5,125 nt of DNA from Scatosoma sp045650185 (GCA_045650185.1 JAZRQY010000021.1:1-5125), one strand, 5' to 3'. Positions 1 through 4,561 are shown, counted from the first letter of the stretch. Numbers and translations are program-made. Notes: generated by a model from the sequence alone, not told the origin.

Positions 1-159
1 ATGGAAGCAGTTGGTATTAAAAACATCAGAACGAAATCTCACGGCAGCCAAAACTCCGGTAACTGCGTAAAAGCAGCAATCGAAGGTTTGAAAGAATTGA
101 AGACCGCTGAACAAGTTGCAGCACTTCGTGGCAAAACCGTAGAAGAAATTCGCAGCTGA
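1..159 (+). CDS. rpsE: 30S ribosomal protein S5, C-terminal part (5' end outside window)
   Basis: Frame 1 is open from the first base to TGA at 157-159 and gives 52 residues matching the C-terminal domain of ribosomal protein S5. Recognisable features are the GIKNIRTKSHGSQNSGN stretch, equivalent to the family's 'GI.d...KS.GS.Np.N' motif, then a helix 'VKAAIEGLKELKTAEQVAALRGKTVEEI', split here as VKAAIEGLKELKTAEQ and VAALRGKTVEEI. S5 sits on the back of the 30S subunit and contributes to decoding fidelity. The ATG at base 1 is an internal methionine, not the start, because the N-terminal double-stranded-RNA-binding domain is missing and lies upstream. The family's usual Pro after GS.N is Ser here. 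rpmD follows after 19 nt, as in standard spc operons. The identification is secure from sequence and gene order. Confidence 0.95.
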   Translation: MEAVGIKNIRTKSHGSQNSGNCVKAAIEGLKELKTAEQVAALRGKTVEEIRS

Positions 160-178
160 GGAATGGAGGAATAAGGAC

Positions 179-358
179 ATGGCAAAAATCAGAGTAACGC
201 TTGTAAAGAGCACGATTGGTCAGGTAGCTGCAGTAAAAGGTACTGTTGCTGCACTTGGTCTTAAGAAAATCCGTTCTTCCAAAGAACTTGACGATACCCC
301 TGTAGTACAGGGCATGATTGCAAAAGTTAAGCATCTCGTCAAAGTAGAAAACATCTAA
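179..358 (+). CDS. rpmD: 50S ribosomal protein L30
   Basis: This 59-residue protein was too short to stand out but is clear by eye. It starts MAKIRVTLVKSTIG, continues with the L30 helix containing GTVAALGLKKI, and ends DDTPVVQGMIAKVKHLVKVE. That is the usual beta-alpha-beta-alpha-beta pattern and the usual length (about 58-60 residues) for bacterial L30. L30 is a small protein of the 50S subunit. The ATG at 179 is preceded by GGAGG at 165-169 with a 9-nt spacer, and a second purine-rich AAGGA sits at 173-177. The gene lies between rpsE and rplO with gaps of 19 and 16 nt, which is the canonical spc position and implies cotranscription. No anomalies are visible. L30 is absent from some bacterial lineages but is usual in Bacillota. 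Confidence 0.96.
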   Translation: MAKIRVTLVKSTIGQVAAVKGTVAALGLKKIRSSKELDDTPVVQGMIAKVKHLVKVENI

Positions 359-374
359 TCTAAGGAGCTTTAAC

Positions 375-821
375 ATGAGAATTGATACTCTTTCCCCCGC
401 AAAGGGAGCAACGAAAGAATCGAAGAGACTCGGTCGCGGTATCGGTTCGGGTACGGGTAAAACCTCCGGTAAGGGCCACAAAGGTCAGTGGGCTCGTTCC
501 GGTGGCGGTGTACGTCCCGGCTTTGAAGGCGGTCAGATGCCTATTGCACGTCGTGTACCCAAGAGAGGGTTTACGCACAACGGCAAAAAAGAATACGTTA
601 TCGTCAACCTTTCCGACCTTGCAGAATTGCCTGCAGGTACGGTTGTTGATTACGGCTTCGTAATGGCAAACGGTCTTGCGAAAGAAGTTAAAAACAACTG
701 CGGACTGAAGGTTCTCGGTAGCGGCGAACTGAACGTTGCGCTTACCGTGAAAGCGGCGAAATTCTCCGCATCCGCAAAGGCAGCAATCGAAGCTGCTCAG
801 GGTACGGCGGAAACCCTCTAA
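375..821 (+). CDS. rplO: 50S ribosomal protein L15
   Basis: The 148-residue product is a full-length bacterial L15, a late-assembling 50S protein that contacts 23S rRNA through a long basic glycine-rich N-terminal extension. That extension is visible at residues 19-56: LGRGIGSGTGKTSGKGHKG, then QWARSGGGVRPGFEGGQMP, followed by RRVPKRGF at about 59-66. The C-terminal globular domain covers roughly residues 75-148 and includes VLGSGELN and LTVKAAKFSASAKAAIEAA. The start ATG has AAGGAG at 362-367 with a 7-nt spacer. Residue 39 is Trp where Lys or Asn is commoner in 'GHKGQxARSGG'; I cannot say how rare this is. It follows rpmD after 16 nt, but the next gene, secY, begins only after a structured 127-nt gap. 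Confidence 0.98.
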   Translation: MRIDTLSPAKGATKESKRLGRGIGSGTGKTSGKGHKGQWARSGGGVRPGFEGGQMPIARRVPKRGFTHNGKKEYVIVNLSDLAELPAGTVVDYGFVMANGLAKEVKNNCGLKVLGSGELNVALTVKAAKFSASAKAAIEAAQGTAETL

Positions 822-835
822 ACAGAAATTGTGAC

Positions 836-865
836 ACGGAAAATCGCTGATATGCGGTTTTCCGT
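836..865 (+). other. RNA hairpin in the rplO-secY gap (12-bp stem)
   Basis: Bases 836-847 pair with 854-865, giving a continuous 12-bp stem (outer arms ACGGAAAA/TTTTCCGT, inner arms CGC/GCG, one U-G wobble at 844/857) and a 6-nt loop TGATAT. It begins 14 nt after the rplO stop codon. No T-run follows (the next bases are AGTTCGCGTTATT), so it does not look like an intrinsic terminator. It could be a processing site, a 3'-end stability element for the upstream r-protein mRNA, or part of a secY leader. The pairing is read directly from the sequence; the role is unknown. Confidence 0.6.
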
Positions 866-887
866 AGTTCGCGTTATTTCTCCCCGT

Positions 888-923
888 CGTTTTTGCGTGG
901 GGGTACCCCCCGTCAAAACGCAA
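888..923 (+). other. Second hairpin before secY, built on GGGGGTACCCCC
   Basis: The core palindrome lies at 899-910, with GGGGG 899-903 able to pair with CCCCC 907-911. Two flanking helices are possible and mutually exclusive: CGTTTT 888-893 with AAAACG 915-920, or TTGCGT 893-898 with ACGCAA 918-923. A 7-nt direct repeat CCCCGTC (882-888 and 908-914) means the G-run could also pair with the upstream C-run. The structure ends 15-25 nt before the secY SD (GGAG 939-942), close enough to affect ribosome loading. No T-run follows on the + strand. Confidence 0.55.
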
Positions 924-948
924 GAAAAAACCATTAACGGAGAAAAAA

Positions 949-2295
949 ATGTTACAGACAATTATTAATGCCTTTAAGGTAAAGGAAATCAGACGCAAGG
1001 TGTATATGATGCTCCTTTTGCTTTTGGTATTCCGTATCGGCTGTTATATTCCGGTTCCCGGTTTGGACAGAGAAAACTTCGCCACTTTATTTGAGGGTGA
1101 AAACGTAAACTCGTACCTCGCATTGATGAGTGGTTTAACTGGTGGCGCGTTGCAAAACGGTACCTTGTTTGCATTAGGTATCGGGCCTTACATCAACGCA
1201 TCCATTATCATGCAGTTACTTAGCGTGGGTATTCCCGCGTTGGAAAGATTGTCCAAACAAGGCGAAGAAGGCCGTAAGAAAATTGCTCAGTATACCAGAT
1301 ACGTAACCATCCTGCTTGCAGTGATTCAGTCGGTTGGTATCATCGTAAACTTTGCAAGCGCCGAAGACGCAATTCAGACGTGGATCCTTGGTGAAGCGTG
1401 GATTGCAGGCGTATTCATGACGGTATTATATACGGCAGGTGCGTTGGTAGTTATGTGGATCGGTGAAAGAATCACCGATTACGGTGTAGGTAACGGTCAA
1501 TCGATGATCATTTTCGTCGGTATTTTGTCCACGGCTGGCTTGACCATCCGCAGTAAAATTCAGGCAATTTTCAGCGAATCGTTCCTTAACCAAACCTATC
1601 CCTACTCGACCACCGCGGATATCATTTGGGAATTGGTAGCATTCATCTTGGTCAGCGCACTTATTTTCTTTGCGATTGTATACGTTGACCTTTCCGAAAG
1701 AAAAGTTCCCGTACAGTATGCAAAACAGATCAAGGGTAGAAAGATGTACGGCGGTCAGTCCTCCTCGATTCCTATTAAGATTTCGGGTGGCGGCGTTATG
1801 CCCCTCATCTTCGCATTCTCGATCCTCAGCTTCCCTCAGATGCTTTCCAGCATGTTCTGGCCCGGTAGCGCATTTGATATGTGGTGGGCAAACTGGATGT
1901 CGGCAACGGCAGAAGGTTGGGGCAGAGTTGTATACTCGTTAATTCTTTGTATATTGATTTTTGCATTCTCGTTCTTCTATGCGCAGATGCAATTCAATCC
2001 CGAAGACGTATCCAAGAGCATTCAGCAGAACGGCGGCTTTATCCAGGGTATTCGTCCTGGTAGAGCAACGGAGGCATATCTCAAAAAGATTTCCAACCGT
2101 ATCACGTTGTTCGGTGCAATCTATCTCTCGTTGGTTGCATTCATTCCTTCCGTTGCATTTGCAGGTGTTGACTATACGTTGGTTAACGTATTCTCGACGA
2201 CGGGTATCTTGATTATCGTATCCTGTGCAATGGAATTTGAAAAGCAATTGCAGGCGCAGTTGATGATGAAGAACTATAAAGGATTTCTTAAATAA
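949..2295 (+). CDS. secY: Protein translocase subunit SecY
   Basis: The 448-residue polytopic membrane protein is SecY, the channel-forming subunit of the SecYEG translocon that exports and inserts proteins across the cytoplasmic membrane. Family landmarks in order are: amphipathic N-terminus and TM1 (about 18-37, ending RIGCYIPVPG); plug region; GIGPYINASIIMQLL (77-91); LSKQGEEGRKKI (101-112); YGVGNGQS (178-185); the cytosolic loop with LSERKVPVQYA; SGGGVMP (279-285); the C5 loop NPEDVSKSIQQNGGF then IRPGR with conserved Arg369; and C-terminal AQLMMKNYKGFLK. Alternating hydrophobic stretches fit ten TM helices. The start ATG has GGAG at 939-942 and a 6-nt spacer. It is slightly longer than the common 420-440 residues. 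Several usually conserved spots differ (Gln in GGFIPGIRPG, SGGG for N.AG, STTG for GGTS). An upstream hairpin pair and a downstream hairpin frame the gene. Confidence 0.98.
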   Translation: MLQTIINAFKVKEIRRKVYMMLLLLLVFRIGCYIPVPGLDRENFATLFEGENVNSYLALMSGLTGGALQNGTLFALGIGPYINASIIMQLLSVGIPALERLSKQGEEGRKKIAQYTRYVTILLAVIQSVGIIVNFASAEDAIQTWILGEAWIAGVFMTVLYTAGALVVMWIGERITDYGVGNGQSMIIFVGILSTAGLTIRSKIQAIFSESFLNQTYPYSTTADIIWELVAFILVSALIFFAIVYVDLSERKVPVQYAKQIKGRKMYGGQSSSIPIKISGGGVMPLIFAFSILSFPQMLSSMFWPGSAFDMWWANWMSATAEGWGRVVYSLILCILIFAFSFFYAQMQFNPEDVSKSIQQNGGFIQGIRPGRATEAYLKKISNRITLFGAIYLSLVAFIPSVAFAGVDYTLVNVFSTTGILIIVSCAMEFEKQLQAQLMMKNYKGFLK

Positions 2296-2301
2296 GAAAT
2301 A

Positions 2302-2350
2302 AACCGTTTGCGCTTTGCTTAAGTCATACTTAAGTAAAGCGTAGAGGGTT
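2302..2350 (+). other. Long hairpin in the secY-adk gap (about 22 bp)
   Basis: Bases 2302-2324 fold back on 2328-2350 with a 3-nt loop CAT. Of 23 opposed positions, 22 pair (including three G-U wobbles) and only G2306/G2346 mismatches. The inner 14 bp (arms CGCTTTGCTTAAGT and ACTTAAGTAAAGCG) have one G-U and no mismatch. It starts 6 nt after the secY stop. The following bases are GCCCAAAAGGAAG, with no T-run, so it is not a canonical intrinsic terminator. Possible roles are protection of the secY 3' end, an RNase III-type or other processing site, or partial attenuation before adk. Confidence 0.65.
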
Positions 2351-2388
2351 GCCCAAAAGGAAGAGATGGAATTTTAGTGAGGCAAAAT

Positions 2389-3021
2389 ATGAATATTATT
2401 TTACTCGGCGCGCCCGGTGCAGGTAAGGGAACGCAGGCTTCGAAAATTTCGGATAACTACAACCTTCCTCACATTTCTACGGGCGATATTTTTAGAGAAA
2501 ACATGAAGAACCAAACCCCGATCGGGTTGCTTGCAAAACTCTACATCGATGACGGAAAGCTCGTTCCCGATGAAGTGACTTGCGATATTGTTCAAGAGCG
2601 AATTTCTCACAGCGATTGTGAAAACGGCTATATGTTAGACGGTTTCCCCCGTACGATTGCGCAAGCGGAAGTGCTGGATAAAATCTCTCACGTAGACGTC
2701 GTAATCAACATTGACGTGGATACGTCGTTGCTTCTTGATCGTTTGTGTGGAAGAAGAGTTTGCAAGGCTTGTGGCGAAAGCTATCATATTTCAAGGCTGA
2801 GCGGCGAAATGAAATGCACACGTTGCGGCGGTGAGTTGTTCCAGAGAAAGGACGACAATCCTGAAACGGTCAGCAAACGCTTAACCGTATATCACAAACA
2901 AACCGCCCCCCTGATCGAATATTATACGAAGAAAGGACTCATCTTCAACGTAGACGGTGGTAAGGATCCCGAAACGGTGTTCCAGCAAATCTCTACGAAG
3001 CTTGATTCCTTAAAAAAGTAA
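2389..3021 (+). CDS. adk: Adenylate kinase with zinc-binding lid
   Basis: Adenylate kinase catalyses ATP + AMP = 2 ADP in the cytoplasm. The 210-residue product begins MNIILLGAPGAGKGTQA with the P-loop at residues 7-15. It continues with the AMP-binding segment (STGDIFRENM, 30-39, and VPDEV 59-63), DGFPRT (84-89) with catalytic Arg88, LCGRR (119-123), and a long lid with paired cysteines C125/C128 and C143/C146, a structural zinc site typical of Gram-positive enzymes. DDNPETVSKRL (155-165) completes the lid and hinge. I chose ATG 2389 because it gives the family's standard N-terminus and has GAGG at 2379-2382 with a 6-nt spacer. An in-frame GTG at 2377 would add MRQN and would itself overlap that SD. 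The lid is about two residues shorter than usual between the cysteine pairs. map follows after 3 nt. Confidence 0.97.
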   Translation: MNIILLGAPGAGKGTQASKISDNYNLPHISTGDIFRENMKNQTPIGLLAKLYIDDGKLVPDEVTCDIVQERISHSDCENGYMLDGFPRTIAQAEVLDKISHVDVVINIDVDTSLLLDRLCGRRVCKACGESYHISRLSGEMKCTRCGGELFQRKDDNPETVSKRLTVYHKQTAPLIEYYTKKGLIFNVDGGKDPETVFQQISTKLDSLKK

Positions 3022-3024
3022 AGT

Positions 3025-3768
3025 ATGATTCACGTAAAAAGCGAAAAAGAAATTGATTTATTGCGCGAACCTTGCAAAATCGTGCGCGACACTTTAGAGT
3101 TTGTCGGCTCGAAAATCCAAGCAGGTATGAGCACGAGAGAGGTCGACGAATTGGTCGAACGTTACATTCGTGCGTCGGGTGCAAACCCTTCCTGCCTTGG
3201 CTACGGCGGTTTTCCCGCATCGGCTTGTATCTCCGTCAACGATATGGTGGTTCATGGGATTCCCGATGAACGAATCCTCAAAGACGGCGACATCGTCAGT
3301 GTGGACGTGGTAGCGGATAAGAAAGGTTATCACGGTGACGCATGCAGAACCTTCTGTATCGGTGCGGTTACGCCCGAAGTCAGAAAACTGGTCAAGGTAA
3401 CGGAAGAATGTTTCTTTAAGGCAATTGAAGGTTTGCGTGCAGGCTCGGCGCTGTATGATATCGGCTATGCTGTACAGCAGCATGCAGAATCGCACGGCTA
3501 CGGAGTAATCCGTTCGTACACCGGACACGGTATCGGCAGAGAAATGCACGAAGATCCGTCCGTACCCAACTACGGGAAAAAAGGGACAGGACTTCGGTTG
3601 CGTGCAGGCACGGTATTGTGTATCGAACCGATGATCGCCATGGGCGATTGGAGGGTGCGTCTTTTGTCAGACGGCTGGGGCGCGGTAACGATGGATGGTA
3701 AACCTGCGGCGCATTACGAAAACACAATTGTAATTCGTGAAGACGGCGTAGAAATCTTAACTTTATAA
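3025..3768 (+). CDS. map: Methionine aminopeptidase, type I
   Basis: This enzyme removes the initiator methionine from nascent proteins after deformylation. The 247-residue product has the pita-bread fold of type Ia enzymes with all five metal ligands in place: Asp94 (SVDVV), Asp105 (HGDACRTF), His168 (GHGIGREMHEDP), Glu201 (IEPM) and Glu232 (HYEN). His77 (VVHGIP) and His175 are the expected substrate and catalytic histidines. The substrate-pocket segment GYGGFPASACISVND is at 59-73. There is no N-terminal zinc-finger or SH3-binding extension, so it is the short bacterial form. The start gives MIHVKSEKEI, matching the family. Only 3 nt separate it from the adk stop and no SD-like AGGAG is visible upstream, so expression probably depends on translational coupling to adk. 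The adk-map pair is standard in Bacillota spc operons. Confidence 0.97.
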   Translation: MIHVKSEKEIDLLREPCKIVRDTLEFVGSKIQAGMSTREVDELVERYIRASGANPSCLGYGGFPASACISVNDMVVHGIPDERILKDGDIVSVDVVADKKGYHGDACRTFCIGAVTPEVRKLVKVTEECFFKAIEGLRAGSALYDIGYAVQQHAESHGYGVIRSYTGHGIGREMHEDPSVPNYGKKGTGLRLRAGTVLCIEPMIAMGDWRVRLLSDGWGAVTMDGKPAAHYENTIVIREDGVEILTL

Positions 3769-3783
3769 GCGATAGCAAAAAGA

Positions 3784-3799
3784 CGTAGCGAAAGCTACG
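3784..3799 (+). other. Short GNRA-tetraloop hairpin before infA
   Basis: CGTAGC 3784-3789 and GCTACG 3794-3799 form a perfect 6-bp stem closed by a GAAA tetraloop (3790-3793), an unusually stable loop class. It lies between the map stop and the infA SD (GGAGG 3814-3818). It is flanked by AAAAAGA upstream and an A-run downstream (3804-3811). Read on the - strand, the stem is followed by TCTTTTT, which resembles a weak terminator for antisense transcripts. On the + strand there is no T-run. Confidence 0.5.
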
Positions 3800-3813
3800 C
3801 AGATAAAAAAATC

Positions 3814-3829
3814 GGAGGGAGTTCCTGTG
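3814..3829 (+). promoter_or_regulatory. Ribosome binding site that sets the GTG start of infA
   Basis: GGAGG at 3814-3818 lies 8 nt before GTG at 3827-3829. There is no ATG at or upstream of this position that would give a plausible IF-1 N-terminus, and the GTG places SKDDVIEAEG exactly where the family expects (A/S)K.D.IE.EG. The strong SD therefore decides the non-ATG start. Confidence 0.85.
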
Positions 3830-4048
3830 TCCAAAGACGACGTAATCGAAGCGGAAGGGAAAGTCATCGAAGCGTTGCCCAACGCAACCTTCAAGGTGCA
3901 GCTTTCCAACGGCCATGTAATCACGGCGTATATTTCCGGTAAGCTTAGAATGAACTATATTAGAATCATCGAAGGCGATACGGTAAAATTGGAAATGAGT
4001 CCGTATGATCTGACGAAGGGCAGAATCACGTGGCGCAGCAAGTCGTAA
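3827..4048 (+). CDS. infA: Translation initiation factor IF-1
   Basis: The 73-residue product is a single OB-fold (S1-like) protein of the usual IF-1 length. IF-1 binds the A-site region of the 30S subunit and works with IF-2 and IF-3 during initiation. Key stretches are MSKDDVIEAEGKVIEALPNA (1-20), the RNA-binding strand LSNGHVITAYISGKLRMNYI (26-45), and GDTVKLEMSPYDLTKGRITW (50-69). The family usually has His at Tyr35 in 'AHISGK'. Translation starts at GTG 3827, supported by a well-placed GGAGG. In many Bacillota infA follows map directly or after a small KOW-domain gene; here no such gene is present. rpmJ follows after 38 nt. A GTG start may keep IF-1 output below that of its r-protein neighbours, which is inference. 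Confidence 0.97.
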   Translation: MSKDDVIEAEGKVIEALPNATFKVQLSNGHVITAYISGKLRMNYIRIIEGDTVKLEMSPYDLTKGRITWRSKS

Positions 4049-4086
4049 AAAACGACGAAAGAGTTTAATTAACAAGGAGAAAAACA

Positions 4087-4203
4087 ATGAAAGTAAGACC
4101 TTCTGTAAAACCTATGTGCGACAAGTGCAAAGTTATTAAAAGAAATGGCAGAGTAATGGTTATTTGTTCCAAGAGCAAGAGCCACAAGCAGAGACAGGGC
4201 TAA
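4087..4203 (+). CDS. rpmJ: 50S ribosomal protein L36
   Basis: This 38-residue gene encodes L36, the smallest 50S protein, a zinc-ribbon that contacts 23S rRNA. The sequence starts MKVRPSVKPMCDKCKVIKRN and ends HKQRQG, both diagnostic. Zinc ligands are Cys11, Cys14, Cys27 and His33, so this is the zinc-binding (C+) paralogue type. Typical C+ L36 proteins have 37 residues with the His at 32; here the loop from Cys27 to His reads CSKSKSH and is one residue longer. ATG 4087 has AAGGAG at 4074-4079 with a 7-nt spacer. infA-rpmJ is the classic end of the spc operon. A T-run begins right after the stop, but I see no convincing terminator stem. Confidence 0.97.
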   Translation: MKVRPSVKPMCDKCKVIKRNGRVMVICSKSKSHKQRQG

Positions 4204-4242
4204 TTTTTTTAAGAAAGTCCGAAAAAAAGTATCGTAAAACGC

Positions 4243-4279
4243 TTGACATCTCTTGACAGATTATGGTAAAATGATAGCA
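4243..4279 (+). promoter_or_regulatory. Sigma-A-type promoter for the rpsM (alpha) operon
   Basis: A consensus -35 box TTGACA (4243-4248) is separated by 18 nt from a -10 box TAAAAT (4267-4272), which is preceded by TG at 4264-4265, an extended -10 (TGG-TAAAAT). Transcription would start near A4279. A second TTGACA copy at 4253-4258 lies exactly 10 nt downstream of the first but has no matching -10 at 16-18 nt. The promoter sits 40 nt after the rpmJ stop, so the rpsM cluster can be transcribed independently of the spc genes. This is the clearest promoter in the window. Confidence 0.85.
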
Positions 4280-4341
4280 TGCCGTAGTTTGGGGGATAGC
4301 GTAAAACTTGCGATATTTTCTCAAAAACGAATAATGTAATC

Positions 4342-4380
4342 AAGCTGAATTTCCGTAATTTTACGGAAACTCAGTTTTGT
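4342..4380 (+). terminator. Possible attenuator hairpin in the rpsM leader
   Basis: The near-perfect stem pairs AAGCTGA (4342-4348) with TCAGTTT (4371-4377) and TTTCCGTA (4350-4357) with TACGGAAA (4362-4369), with one A-C mismatch and one G-U. The 3' side runs into TTTTGTT (4375-4381), so the shorter form of the stem is followed by a U-rich tract as in intrinsic terminators. The stem is AT-rich and the tract is interrupted by G, so termination would be partial at best. A competing pairing is possible: CGTAAAA 4300-4306 with TTTTACG 4359-4365. Confidence 0.4.
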
Positions 4381-4382
4381 TG

Positions 4383-4445
4383 CGTTTAACAATCCTTACG
4401 AAAACCGAGGAAAATCGGGTATTTGGACAAGGATTGTTAGAAACG
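4383..4445 (+). other. Long closing helix P3 in the rpsM leader
   Basis: AACAATCCTT (4388-4397) pairs with AAGGATTGTT (4429-4438) without a mismatch. After a 2-nt bulge (4439-4440) the helix continues with CGTTT 4383-4387 and AAACG 4441-4445, for 15 bp in total. The enclosed 31-nt loop can form a small hairpin CCGA (4405-4408) with TCGG (4415-4418). The helix is followed by no T-run and looks like a binding domain rather than a terminator. Its partner protein is unknown. Confidence 0.55.
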
Positions 4446-4561
4446 TGATTACGAAAATAATACAATGGATCGAATAGGCATTTTCCACTGCTGAAACCGA
4501 GACATTCGTTGGCTATATACAAAAAAATAAAAAAGAATTAAAAAACGGAGGAAAGAAATCT

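Larger units (their letters stand above)
4279..4561 (+). promoter_or_regulatory. Structured 5' leader of rpsM (about 283 nt), candidate r-protein autoregulatory element
   Basis: No credible gene lies between the promoter and rpsM. The transcript can form at least three stems: P1 4283-4312 (about 8 bp, one bulge), P2 4342-4377 (about 16 bp) and P3 4383-4445 (15 bp around a 31-nt domain). A 9-nt direct repeat TTACGAAAA occurs at 4396-4404 (loop of P3) and 4449-4457 (just 3' of P3). Bases 4521-4546 are an A-rich, probably unstructured tract leading into the SD. Long structured leaders before r-protein operons commonly bind one of the encoded proteins; in alpha operons this is often S4 or another operon member. 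I do not recognise a known Rfam family here. Confidence 0.55.

Noticed and set aside
822..948. Separate promoter for secY
   Set aside because: TTGTGA at 829-834 has no -10 box at 16-18 nt, and no other paired boxes were found. Transcription most likely continues from upstream.
360..998. Long open frame on the - strand opposite rplO (212 codons)
   Set aside because: It is antisense to a certain r-protein gene, has no recognisable domain, and its cysteine/phenylalanine/arginine-rich composition is typical of the reverse complement of a coding frame. No SD or promoter was seen.
3416..4087. Open frame on the - strand across map and infA (223 codons)
   Set aside because: It overlaps two certain genes, shows no family resemblance, and spans the intergenic hairpin. 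It is a shadow frame.
4180..4210. Intrinsic terminator after rpmJ
   Set aside because: A T-run (4204-4210) follows the stop codon, but the only stem I could draw (AGCC 4180-4183 with GGCT 4198-4201) is 4 bp with a 14-nt loop. That is too weak to call, so read-through from the spc genes into the leader cannot be excluded.
836..4369. Shared TTTCCGT/ACGGAAA arms in the hairpins at 836-865 and 4350-4369 as copies of one repeat element
   Set aside because: Only 7-8 bases per arm match, and the loops and flanks differ, so chance similarity is sufficient. A genome-wide search would be needed to revive the idea.
4465..4494. Possible leader peptide ATG...TGA encoding MDRIGIFHC
   Set aside because: There is no SD upstream and no run of regulatory codons. 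Short ATG-stop frames are expected by chance. The ATG-TAA at 4334-4339 and ATG-CCG-TAG at 4279-4287 were rejected for the same reason.
4279..4561. T-box or known metabolite riboswitch in the rpsM leader
   Set aside because: I found no T-box consensus (AGGGTGG.ACCGCG-like) and no recognisable riboswitch core. The gene context points to r-protein regulation instead.
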